Positions 35,794 through 43,247 of a stretch of DNA of 54,185 nucleotides are shown one piece after another. A program made the position numbers and the translations under genes. Under the pieces are notes generated by a model. That model was not told the DNA's origin and did no database searches. It saw nothing but the letters and a program-made list of their open reading frames with translations. The stretch's first letter is position 1; each line of letters starts with the position of its first letter. This stretch comes from an uncultured Muribaculaceae bacterium (GTDB taxonomy: Bacteria > Bacteroidota > Bacteroidia > Bacteroidales > Muribaculaceae), in NCBI GenBank assembly GCA_947632485.1, contig CANRPJ010000019.1, positions 1 through 54,185 on the forward strand. Reading direction: 5' to 3'.

Positions 35794-37236
35794 ATGAAAT
35801 TTAGATTTATAAGTGTAGCAGCGGCAGCTCTGCTACTTATTGCGGGGGCTTCTTCGTGTGGCACCGACGAACCCGAAAATAACAAGACTACTATTGAGAA
35901 GCCGGATCCGAAGCCTGATGATGATAACAAGGGCGACAATGGCGACGATAACGGCGACGACAATGGCGATGACAACGGTGAAGATGTAGATCCCGTAGAA
36001 ATCGAAGGAAAGGATATCTATGTAGGAAATTGGTATGACTCGGAATGGTCACCTCTGGTAGGTCTTGACCTCCAGAATCCGAAAGCGAAGTGGAACTACC
36101 ACCATGCCCATTTCACCGAAAACGTGGCTATCTTCTGGCAGGTTGATTTCGGAGATGATCCTGCTAACGCTCCTTCAATGGCAGGCAAGAAGATGTCGTT
36201 CGATATAGAACGCCTGGCTGAGAAGCTCGAAGAATTCTATGCTTATTATCGCGATGTGCTGAAGTTCATCAAACCGGGCTCGAAGGCTGAGACCTATCGC
36301 ATGAACGCGTTTGTGCGCTACATCAACGAGGGCACGGTGTATGGCGGTATCATCGACAATATGATTGGCGCCCTCTATATGGAGCCGAGCCGAATGGACG
36401 ATCACATGAACGCCGTGGCTCACGAGCTTGGCCATTGCTTCCAGTCCCAGGCTACGGCCGATATTGATGCTGATAACGCCTGGGGTGGCTCTCCATTCTT
36501 CGAGATGACCTCGCAGTGGATGCTCTGGCAGGTGAATCCGAAATGGATCGATGATGAATCGTATCACTGGGAGTATGGCGGCACCGATGGTTTCGCTAAC
36601 CTCACTCACAAGGCTTTCCTTGCTTGGGAGAATGCCTACCATTCACCCTATATTCTGGAAGCCAGGGCAATACGCCATGGTGTTGAGGTAATCGGCGACC
36701 TTTATCGTCAGGCTAAAAATGGTGAGGATCCGCTGATCACTTATAAGAAGATGTGGAGCCTGAGTCAGGAGCAGTTGAACGATGAGATGTTTGCCGACGC
36801 TTGCCGCGTAGTAAATCTGGACTATCCGCGCGTATGGGACGTGACCCGTAAGTATGCAGGTCAGGCTAAATCGACTGTCACCACCGATGCTGATGGCTGG
36901 ATTGTGCCTAATAACAAACCGGAAGTGCTCGGTTTCAACGTGATTCCTCTCGATGTGCCTGAGGCTGACGGAAAAGTAACGATCCAGTTTGAAGGTCAGG
37001 GATCTGACTCAAGACTCGGCTGGCGCTATGGTTTTGTAGGAATCGATGCCGATGGCGAGACCATATATGGCGAGATGGCAAAGGCTAAGAGCGGTAACCT
37101 CACCTTTACAGCTCCTTCGGGCGAGAAGATGCAGAAACTCTTCTTTGTAGTGATGGGTGCTCCCTCGGATTATAAAAATATCAATGGGCAGGGAGAGAAC
37201 TATGAGTTCCCGTATCGCTTCAAGGTAGTAAAGTAA
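35794..37236 (+). CDS. HELGH metallopeptidase-like lipoprotein (DUF6055-like), copy A
   Basis: A 480-residue lipoprotein (lipobox ASSC) with a flexible acidic linker of Asp/Gly/Asn repeats at about residues 46-66. The core has HFTENVAIFWQVDFGDDP, EGTVYGGIIDNMIGALYMEP and the gluzincin motif AHELGHCFQSQ with His210, Glu211 and His214. This resembles the putative metallopeptidase family filed as DUF6055, from memory. The C-terminal 120 residues are beta-rich (LGWRYGFVGIDADGETIYG). No substrate is known. It sits between a GH127 gene and its own paralogue, suggesting action on an arabinosylated protein. Confidence 0.8.
   Translation: MKFRFISVAAAALLLIAGASSCGTDEPENNKTTIEKPDPKPDDDNKGDNGDDNGDDNGDDNGEDVDPVEIEGKDIYVGNWYDSEWSPLVGLDLQNPKAKWNYHHAHFTENVAIFWQVDFGDDPANAPSMAGKKMSFDIERLAEKLEEFYAYYRDVLKFIKPGSKAETYRMNAFVRYINEGTVYGGIIDNMIGALYMEPSRMDDHMNAVAHELGHCFQSQATADIDADNAWGGSPFFEMTSQWMLWQVNPKWIDDESYHWEYGGTDGFANLTHKAFLAWENAYHSPYILEARAIRHGVEVIGDLYRQAKNGEDPLITYKKMWSLSQEQLNDEMFADACRVVNLDYPRVWDVTRKYAGQAKSTVTTDADGWIVPNNKPEVLGFNVIPLDVPEADGKVTIQFEGQGSDSRLGWRYGFVGIDADGETIYGEMAKAKSGNLTFTAPSGEKMQKLFFVVMGAPSDYKNINGQGENYEFPYRFKVVK
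35932..35979 (+). repeat. In-frame 12-bp repeat tract coding Gly-Asp-Asp-Asn
   Basis: Consecutive units of the type GGCGACGAYAAY encode the acidic linker between the lipid anchor and the catalytic part of the metallopeptidase-like protein. Such tracts can change length by slippage in whole codons without breaking the frame. Confidence 0.7.
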
Positions 37237-37249
37237 TTCGCATTGAGAG

Positions 37250-38539
37250 ATGAAGAAGTATTTTGCATTTATTATAGCCCTGGCTGCAGTGAGCCTGGTA
37301 GGCTGTAAAGGAAAAGAGAAGGAGATCTATATTCCTAAAGAGTTGGCTTCTAATGATTTTAATGATCCGGAAAGCCAATGGTCTAATGAACGGTCACTGA
37401 TGACTCCCAATATCGCGATTTTCTGGGAGAAAGGCTTCGGCAACGATCTGGCTAACCCTCCTCAGCTCGAAGGGCAGCCGATGGACGTAGATATCAAGAA
37501 TCTTGCCGAGAAGCTTGAGCGCTTCTATAAATTCTATGTCGACACCCTGAAGTTTACTAAACCGGGTTCGAAGTCGGAGAAATACCGCATGATGGTTATG
37601 CTGCGCTATTCCAACGAGGGTACGGCCTATGGAGGCGACTATGATGGAGAGATTGGCGCGCTGTGGGTTACTCCCAATCGTCTGCGTGATTCTACTCTCA
37701 ACTGCATAGCTCATGAGCTTGGACACAGCTTCCAGGCTCAGATCGGCGCTGATGGAGAAGGGGAGTCATGGGGCGGCGCACCTATATTCGAGACGGCTGC
37801 GCAGTGGATGCTCTGGCAGGTGAATCCTAACTGGGTGCACGATGAGGCCTACCATTGGGAGCAGTTCAAGCCGCTTGCCCATCGCGCTTTCCTGCATTTC
37901 GACAATATCTATCACGCGCCTTATGTGCTTGAGAGCTGGGGAGAGCGTCATGGTCTTCCTTTCATGGCTGAGCTTTTCCGTCAGGGAAAGGTGGGCGAGG
38001 ATCCGGTGATTACGTATAAGCGTATGTACGAAATGGATCAGGAGGCTTTCAATGATGAGATGTTTGGCGATGTATCCCATATTCTCAATATGGACTATCC
38101 GAGAGTCTGGAAAGAGACGCGCCCCTATGCGGCCACGCTTTCCACTCCGATGCAGACTGGAGCTGATGGCTGGATGATTCCTGCCGAGGGCAAGATGCCT
38201 GAGAGCTATGGCTTCAATGCCATAGAGGTGGCTGTGCCGCAGCCGGGTGCTGAAGTGATAGCTGAGTTTGAGGGTATTTCATCGGGAGAGGACTATACGA
38301 TTGACGATCCCGCTCTCTTAGGCTGGCGCTACGGCTTCGTGGCTGTGGACTCCGAGGGTAAGAGCATCTACGGCCCTGCCGGCAGCGATGCTAAAGCCAA
38401 TCACTCGTTCAAAGCCCCGGAGGGAGCACCGCTCCAGAAGCTTTGGTTTGTAGTGATGGGTGCTCCGAAAGAGCATAAGATGAATCCCGGACCGAGGGAG
38501 GCTGTGCCGCAATTCCCTTATAAGGTAAGGTTCAAATAA
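37250..38539 (+). CDS. HELGH metallopeptidase-like lipoprotein (DUF6055-like), copy B
   Basis: A 429-residue lipoprotein (lipobox LVGC) clearly paralogous to the preceding gene over its whole core: NIAIFWEKGFGNDLANPP, EGTAYGGDYDGEIGALWVTP, AHELGHSFQAQ (His155, Glu156, His159) and LLGWRYGFVAVDSEGKSIYG. It lacks the long Asp/Gly linker of copy A. It starts 13 bp after copy A and ends the operon before a strong terminator. Tandem duplication with a changed anchor-to-domain distance suggests the two act on different parts of one substrate, which is an inference. Confidence 0.8.
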   Translation: MKKYFAFIIALAAVSLVGCKGKEKEIYIPKELASNDFNDPESQWSNERSLMTPNIAIFWEKGFGNDLANPPQLEGQPMDVDIKNLAEKLERFYKFYVDTLKFTKPGSKSEKYRMMVMLRYSNEGTAYGGDYDGEIGALWVTPNRLRDSTLNCIAHELGHSFQAQIGADGEGESWGGAPIFETAAQWMLWQVNPNWVHDEAYHWEQFKPLAHRAFLHFDNIYHAPYVLESWGERHGLPFMAELFRQGKVGEDPVITYKRMYEMDQEAFNDEMFGDVSHILNMDYPRVWKETRPYAATLSTPMQTGADGWMIPAEGKMPESYGFNAIEVAVPQPGAEVIAEFEGISSGEDYTIDDPALLGWRYGFVAVDSEGKSIYGPAGSDAKANHSFKAPEGAPLQKLWFVVMGAPKEHKMNPGPREAVPQFPYKVRFK

Positions 38540-38557
38540 TCAGGTATCCTGTAATAG

Positions 38558-38602
38558 AAATCTCCCCCGGCTAATGCATCAGCAGGTCGGGGGAGATTTT
38601 TT
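38558..38602 (+). terminator. Intrinsic terminator of the GH127/metallopeptidase operon
   Basis: AAATCTCCCCCG (38558-38569) pairs perfectly with CGGGGGAGATTT (38588-38599), with an 18-nt loop and a run of six T. It lies 19 bp after the last stop codon and also separates the convergent threonine aldolase gene. Confidence 0.85.
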
Positions 38603-38617
38603 GTGTTGGGATAGGAG

Positions 38618-39658
38618 TCAGGCCTTTGGTGCGAGGCTGAGGAACCGATCTACATCTTCAGGGCAGGTGGCCCAACTTGTGACAAAGCGTACATCGGTAG
38701 TTTCCTTTCCCGGTGCTCCCCACACTTCGAAAGAGGCGATCTGGCGGAGCTTCTCAATGATTGCATTGGGAATACGGAAGAATTGCTGATTGGTAGGAGA
38801 ATCGCCTATTGATTCATAGCCCAGAACCGCCATTCCTTCCTTGAGCTTATTGGCCATAGTCAATCCATGGCGACCGATTTCTTCATAGAGACCATCGGTG
38901 AAGAGGCGCCTGAACTGCACTCCGAGCACTCTTCCTTTGGCCAGCACAGCCCCATGCTGCTTCATGATCGAGAAGAAGCCCGGCGCAATGCCTTTTCGCA
39001 TCACAAGCGCTTCTCCAAGCAGTGCGCCGCATTTGGTGCCACCGATATAGAAGGCATCGCAGAGGTGGGCCAGATCTTTCAGGCTTACGTCGGAGGCTGC
39101 GAGACCGTAGGCCAGCCGGGCACCGTCGAGGTAGAGATAGATTCCTTTATCGCGGCAGATCCTGCTCAGGCACTCGAGTTCCGCCAGAGAATAGATGGCA
39201 CCCAGCTCAGTGGGGTGGGTGATATAAAGGGCAGCCGGTTGCACCATGTGGGGCCATGTATCATCAGCGTAGAAATCATCAATCCATTTTTCTACTTCAC
39301 GGGCATCAACTTTTCCGGAATGGGAGGGCAGGGTAAGCACCTTGTGGCCTCCTAATTCGATGGCTCCTGCTTCGTGAACGTTGATGTGTGCCGTATCGGC
39401 AGCCAATACACCCTGATGGCTTCGAAGGAGGCTTCCTATGGCCACAGCGTTGGTCTGAGTGCCTCCTATCAGGAAATGTACCTCTGATTCCGCCTCACTG
39501 ACGCCACAGGCCTGAAGAATCAGTTTTTTCGCTTCTAAAGTGTAAGAATCTTCTCCATAACCTGGGGTCTCCTCCAGATTGGTGGCACAGAGCGCTTCCA
39601 TTACGGCTGGGTGAGCACCGGCCATATAGTCAGTATCGAAATGTATCTTCTTATCCAT
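38618..39658 (-). CDS. ltaE: Low-specificity L-threonine aldolase
   Basis: A 346-residue PLP enzyme of the beta-eliminating lyase family that cleaves L-threonine to glycine and acetaldehyde. Motifs: HFDTDYMAGAHPAVMEAL, ETPGYGEDSYTLEAKK, HINVHEAGAIELGGHKV, YLDGARLAYGLAA and the PLP lysine in YIGGTKCGALLGEA. I chose the ATG at 39658 because MDKKIHFDTDYMAGAHP is the family's usual beginning; the in-frame ATG at 39685 would overlap the TatD gene. It is the last of four minus-strand genes. Confidence 0.92.
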   Translation of the reverse strand: MDKKIHFDTDYMAGAHPAVMEALCATNLEETPGYGEDSYTLEAKKLILQACGVSEAESEVHFLIGGTQTNAVAIGSLLRSHQGVLAADTAHINVHEAGAIELGGHKVLTLPSHSGKVDAREVEKWIDDFYADDTWPHMVQPAALYITHPTELGAIYSLAELECLSRICRDKGIYLYLDGARLAYGLAASDVSLKDLAHLCDAFYIGGTKCGALLGEALVMRKGIAPGFFSIMKQHGAVLAKGRVLGVQFRRLFTDGLYEEIGRHGLTMANKLKEGMAVLGYESIGDSPTNQQFFRIPNAIIEKLRQIASFEVWGAPGKETTDVRFVTSWATCPEDVDRFLSLAPKA

Positions 39659-39681
39659 TTGCTTCTTAATCAGTAAATTCT

Positions 39682-40449
39682 TCAAAGATTGAAAAAAGAG
39701 ATTGCATTGCTATCAGTAGCTTCCTCTACCGCCTCAGGATCAAGATTCAATAGATCTGCTATTTTCTTCATGATATGAGGAAGGTTGCTGCTCTCGTTGC
39801 GCTTCCCTCTCACTGGCACCGGGGCGAGATACGGGGAATCGGTCTCAAGCAAGATCCTGTCGATGCCTATTGCCGGAATCGCTTCCTGCAGTTCACGGGC
39901 ATTCTTGAAGGTCACAACTCCGTTGATTCCGAACATCGGATCAGCTATCTCCCGAATCCGGGCTACATCGGAGGCGGAGCCGGTGAAACTATGAAAAACC
40001 AGTTTAGGGAGCGGGCTCTCTGCCGCTTGCAATACTTCAAGGATTTCGTCAAGCGCTTCGCGACAATGGATTATCACCGGCAGCCCTCGCTCCTGAGCTA
40101 TTTTTATCTGGGCTGCGAAAGCCTCAGACTGCTCGACGCGCATGGACTTGTCCCAATAGAGATCAATGCCTGCCTCGCCGATTGCTACCGGCGCTACAGC
40201 CTCTGAAGCTTTTAGAATAGCATTCAGATCTTCGCGCCATGAAGCTCTCACCTCAGTAGGGTGCAGCCCAACGGCTATCCGCGTATGCTCCTGATGACGC
40301 TTGTGGAGATCAAGCATAGGCGCAACGGAGTCGGCATCGATATTGGGAAATACCATCAGCCTCACTCCGGAGTCGAGCGCTCTCTCTATTGCCGAATCGC
40401 TGTCGTTGGCAAATTCGGTGGTATATAGATGAGTATGGGTATCGATCAT
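39682..40449 (-). CDS. tatD: TatD-family metal-dependent hydrolase
   Basis: A 255-residue TIM-barrel metallohydrolase, probably a deoxyribonuclease or quality-control nuclease. It begins with the metal-binding MIDTHTHLY and shows GLHPTEV, AIGEAGIDLYWDKS, PVIIHCREA, LVFHSFTGSASDVARI and LLETDSPYLAPVPVRGKRNES, all TatD signatures. The start overlaps the end of the prenyl synthase by 4 bp. Confidence 0.94.
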   Translation of the reverse strand: MIDTHTHLYTTEFANDSDSAIERALDSGVRLMVFPNIDADSVAPMLDLHKRHQEHTRIAVGLHPTEVRASWREDLNAILKASEAVAPVAIGEAGIDLYWDKSMRVEQSEAFAAQIKIAQERGLPVIIHCREALDEILEVLQAAESPLPKLVFHSFTGSASDVARIREIADPMFGINGVVTFKNARELQEAIPAIGIDRILLETDSPYLAPVPVRGKRNESSNLPHIMKKIADLLNLDPEAVEEATDSNAISFFNL

Positions 40450-41414
40450 TTGTCGCGTCCTACGAGGCTCTCCGCCAGTTTTCTGAAAGCGTCGCGCCCT
40501 TCTTCCGACATTGAGGTAGCCTCCAGAGCATCAATCGCAGCTTTGCTCTCCTCGCTGACAGTTCTGGCTGCTATCTCGCTTACTCCTAACAGGGAATAGA
40601 GCCCTCTTACGGATTTGATCTTCTCTTCCGTAGGCGGCAGTGAGAAGGCTGAGTTGAGCGCATTGCGCAGGCTTCCGGCCCGCTCTATTGCAGTAAGCAG
40701 CAGGAAGGTCTTTTTATCGTTGAGAATATCGCCGCCGATAGGCTTTCCGAATGTGGCAGGATCGCCGTATACGTCGAGCCAGTCGTCTTGTATCTGAAAG
40801 GCGACGCCGAGATGCATTCCGAACTCCTCCATCTTTCTGGCGTCTTCCTGCGAGCTTCCTCCGATTAGCGCTCCAATTCTTGTGGCTGCGCCCATAAGAG
40901 CTCCCGTCTTACACTCGATCATCTCCCTATATTCGGCGGGAGTTACATCGTTACGGCTTTCGAAATCCATATCGAGTCTCTGGCCGTCGTAGAGGCGCAT
41001 GGCCATCTGATTGAATGTCTGAAGAATCTCAGGCAGCATTTGCGGCTCTACGCGGGAAATGAGTTCCGTGGCGAGCGTCAGCATGGCATCGCCGGAGAGA
41101 ATGGCGGTATTCGCGTCCCATTTCTTATGGACGGTCGGCAATCCGTGGCGAGTGTCGGAAGAGTCCATCACGTCGTCGTGAAGAAGCGTGAAATTATGGA
41201 AAATCTCAATTCCGGCGGCGGGATCAGCCGCTTCTTCAGGGTCGCCTCCAAAAGCCTCTGCCGCCATGAGGAGCATTACGGGCCGCAGACGCTTCCCACC
41301 GCCCTCAAGCGTGTAGGCAATAGGCTGATAGAGTTTTTCCGGTTTTCTTGAGCTAAGATTCAGGTTATCTATGGCCTTCGCGGCCAATGCTGAGTATTCC
41401 TTGATTGTAAGCAT
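40446..41414 (-). CDS. Polyprenyl diphosphate synthase
   Basis: A 322-residue trans-isoprenyl diphosphate synthase. The first aspartate-rich motif is DDVMD in FTLLHDDVMDSSDTRHG and the second is DDWLD in FQIQDDWLDVYGD. KRLRPVMLLMAAEAFGG is the substrate-binding region. It makes farnesyl-, geranylgeranyl- or longer diphosphates for quinones or isoprenoids; chain length is not readable with confidence. It starts 6 bp after the upstream lipoprotein gene. Confidence 0.93.
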   Translation of the reverse strand: MLTIKEYSALAAKAIDNLNLSSRKPEKLYQPIAYTLEGGGKRLRPVMLLMAAEAFGGDPEEAADPAAGIEIFHNFTLLHDDVMDSSDTRHGLPTVHKKWDANTAILSGDAMLTLATELISRVEPQMLPEILQTFNQMAMRLYDGQRLDMDFESRNDVTPAEYREMIECKTGALMGAATRIGALIGGSSQEDARKMEEFGMHLGVAFQIQDDWLDVYGDPATFGKPIGGDILNDKKTFLLLTAIERAGSLRNALNSAFSLPPTEEKIKSVRGLYSLLGVSEIAARTVSEESKAAIDALEATSMSEEGRDAFRKLAESLVGRDK

Positions 41415-41420
41415 AGTCTC

Positions 41421-42011
41421 TTATTCCTCCATATTAGCATAGCGCTCATATACATCAGGCGCCAGATCCTTTCCCTGGTCAGCTTTCAAGGCTGCCTTAA
41501 ATCCCTTCACGAAGCGCTTATAGGTGGCAGAATCTTCAGCGCAGGCATCTTTGAAAGCAGCGAGTTCGCTATCAATCTCCTTTACAGTCTTGCTGCCTTC
41601 GCGAATGTTGCTCACATATTCCAGCCCCAGTTGCAGGCCAAGATTCTGTGGGTCAGATTTGCCTGACATCAGATAGACCTTCATTTTTTCACCCAGCGGC
41701 AGCGAGCTCATATATCCGTCGAAGGCATCGCTGAAAATGCTGAGCTCCTGATCCCGGTAATGCTCGTAGGCATAGAGCGTAGCGGTAGCGAGAGTATCGA
41801 TTTTTGCGCCTTTAACCTTACCCAGAGCCGCATTTATTATGAAGCGGGCGGTAGAATCAGGAGTAGCATTAGCCATTATGAACGCAACCCGTTGACTATC
41901 AGACTGAGTCATGAATCCTTCAGGAAAGGCATTCTGACCGGTATCAGACTTTGAGCGGCAACCGCTAAGTAGAGCGGCTACGAAGCAGAGAGGAATAATC
42001 AGTCTTTTCAT
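41421..42011 (-). CDS. Hypothetical lipoprotein
   Basis: A 196-residue lipoprotein (lipobox LLSGC, Cys18) that I do not recognise. The mature part is mostly helical and acidic, with regions such as QRVAFIMANATPDSTARFI and ALGKVKGAKIDTLATATLYA. It is the first gene of a minus-strand group with the prenyl synthase, TatD and threonine aldolase. A possible -7 box (42073-42080) lies 61 bp upstream. Confidence 0.75.
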   Translation of the reverse strand: MKRLIIPLCFVAALLSGCRSKSDTGQNAFPEGFMTQSDSQRVAFIMANATPDSTARFIINAALGKVKGAKIDTLATATLYAYEHYRDQELSIFSDAFDGYMSSLPLGEKMKVYLMSGKSDPQNLGLQLGLEYVSNIREGSKTVKEIDSELAAFKDACAEDSATYKRFVKGFKAALKADQGKDLAPDVYERYANMEE

Positions 42012-42072
42012 ACTTTCATTTCTATCTGGTTAGCAGGCATTGACGCACAGGCGCTTTTACCCTAATCGGCAG

Positions 42073-42080
42073 CAAAATTA
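42073..42080 (-). promoter_or_regulatory. -7-like box for the lipoprotein/prenyl synthase genes
   Basis: TAATTTTG on the minus strand fits TAnnTTTG. No clear -33 element is found at 19-21 bp. Confidence 0.3.
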
Positions 42081-42099
42081 CAAAAATCGGGGCAATATC

Positions 42100-42130
42100 A
42101 TTGTAGATTCGTTGAAAAGCATTAACTTCG
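42100..42130 (+). promoter_or_regulatory. Probable promoter of tRNA-Ser
   Basis: ATTG (42100-42103) and TAACTTCG (42123-42130) are separated by 19 bp. Each differs from consensus by one base. Transcription would begin about 45 bp before the tRNA. Confidence 0.45.
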
Positions 42131-42182
42131 CAGCGACTTTAGGGGACTACCAGATTATTTAGTATCCCCAAGAGGAATAAAT

Positions 42183-42273
42183 GGAGTGATGCTCGAGTGG
42201 CTGAAGAGGCACGCCTGGAAAGCGTGTAGTCGCCAAAAGCGGCTCCCGAGTTCGAATCTCGGTCACTCCGCCA
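42183..42273 (+). tRNA. tRNA-Ser (GGA anticodon), CCA encoded
   Basis: A class II tRNA with acceptor GGAGTGA/TCACTCC, anticodon stem CACGC/GCGTG around CTGGAAA (anticodon GGA), a long variable arm (TAGTCGCCAAAAGCGGCTCC) and T-loop TTCGAAT. The discriminator G at 42270 is followed by an encoded CCA (42271-42273), unlike tRNA-Pro in this window. The mntA/hepT pair lies downstream. Confidence 0.96.
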
Positions 42274-42314
42274 AAAGAGGTGTTAAAGCCTTTCTTTTAG
42301 AATGTTAATAGTCT

Positions 42315-42346
42315 CTTGAAGTGCAATTGTAAATTATTTAAATTTG
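42315..42346 (+). promoter_or_regulatory. Promoter of mntA-hepT
   Basis: CTTG (42315-42318) and TAAATTTG (42339-42346) are separated by 20 bp; the -7 box is a perfect TAnnTTTG. The leader would be about 80 nt. Confidence 0.55.
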
Positions 42347-42433
42347 TACTTTGAAGAGCTATTGACTCGCTCAGGTCAATCCGCATAACTAATATAGTCA
42401 CAACATATTGATTGTGATGAATCGAGTTGTAGA

Positions 42434-42727
42434 ATGTGCGATACGAATGAATGTGTTGCCAAACTTCTGGAAAGTCTCCCATATATTCAGAAAGAGTATG
42501 GGGTGACCGGTCTGACTCTGTATGGTTCTGTGGCTCGTGGGGATAATACTCCTGAAAGCGATATAGATTTGTTGGTTGATATGCCTCCTAAAATATTCGC
42601 TATCGTCAGGTTAAAAGAATATCTGGAATCAATTCTGCATAATACTGTAGATCTGATTCTTCGCCATTCGCGAATGAACCCTCGTTTTCTTAATGAAGTA
42701 TCTCGCGATGGCATCACCATACTCTGA
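42434..42727 (+). CDS. mntA: MntA-type nucleotidyltransferase antitoxin
   Basis: A 97-residue minimal nucleotidyltransferase with GSVARGD (from Gly31) and the metal-binding ESDIDLLVD (Asp43, Asp45). In the known MntA/HepT (type VII) system MntA AMPylates the toxin HepT on a tyrosine and so neutralises it. It overlaps hepT by 35 bp or 20 bp depending on the hepT start, typical of this pair. It is preceded by a good promoter and lies just after tRNA-Ser. Confidence 0.9.
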   Translation: MCDTNECVAKLLESLPYIQKEYGVTGLTLYGSVARGDNTPESDIDLLVDMPPKIFAIVRLKEYLESILHNTVDLILRHSRMNPRFLNEVSRDGITIL

Positions 42728-43106
42728 TTCTGCTAAAAGGCACGCGCTTCAGACTCTTCTTTCCATTGAAGAAACTCTCCAGCAGTTGTTGGAGTGGAAT
42801 AAAGGTATCCTGACCCCCGATGACTTTGCATGCTCTCAAGCTGGAATGCAGCTGCTTGCAGCCGATGCGATGTTGATTTCGGCCATTGGTGAAGGAATTA
42901 ATAATATTAACTCCAAGCTTTCAGGTTTTCTCAATGAGGAGTTCCCACAAATACCGTGGCGAGAGATTGTCGGAATGCGTAACCATATTGTTCACGGATA
43001 TTTCGATCTTAATCCTGACATAGTGTTCGAAGTAATCAAAACTGATATACCAACTCTTGTTCCTATAATTCAATCTGCAATTATTAAGGTTAAAGAATTC
43101 CTTTAA
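42693..43106 (+). CDS. hepT: HepT-type HEPN toxin (DUF86)
   Basis: A 137-residue HEPN-domain protein from the ATG at 42693; the ATG at 42708 (MASPYSDSAKR, 132 residues) is an equally good start. The RNase motif R-x4-H is at Arg96-His101 in RNHIVHGY. Tyr103 matches the tyrosine that MntA modifies in characterised systems. All key residues are intact, so the toxin is probably active. HEPN toxins of this class cleave RNA or tRNA and can act in anti-phage defence. Confidence 0.9.
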   Translation: MKYLAMASPYSDSAKRHALQTLLSIEETLQQLLEWNKGILTPDDFACSQAGMQLLAADAMLISAIGEGINNINSKLSGFLNEEFPQIPWREIVGMRNHIVHGYFDLNPDIVFEVIKTDIPTLVPIIQSAIIKVKEFL

Positions 43107-43145
43107 GGCGAGAAGTAGACTTTTTTGGGGGGAATTTTTTGGCGT

Positions 43146-43182
43146 GAACCAGTTTGAACCAAGTTTTGAACCAGTTTGAACC
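43146..43182 (+). promoter_or_regulatory. Four phased GAACC direct repeats (putative activator sites)
   Basis: GAACC occurs at 43146, 43156, 43168 and 43178, that is with 10, 12 and 10 bp spacing, inside two near-identical 22-bp units (GAACCAGTTTGAACCAA plus RTTTT). The array ends about 6 bp upstream of the predicted -33 region of the fimbrillin operon. This layout fits cooperative binding of a transcription activator to one face of the helix. Confidence 0.65.
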
Positions 43183-43187
43183 AAATT

Positions 43188-43222
43188 TTTCTTCTTATTT
43201 TCATTTGTGTGGTTTACCTTTG
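43188..43222 (+). promoter_or_regulatory. Promoter of the fimbrillin/M64 operon
   Basis: TACCTTTG (43215-43222) is a perfect -7 box. The -33 region 20 bp upstream is only T-rich (TTTC, 43188-43191), which fits a promoter that needs an activator. The ATG is 25 bp downstream. Confidence 0.6.
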
Positions 43223-43247
43223 CGGCAAAATTTTAAGAACCTAATAA

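Noticed and set aside
43146..43182. The GAACC repeats as a short CRISPR array
   Set aside because: Repeat units are too short and the spacers are nearly constant; no Cas genes are present.
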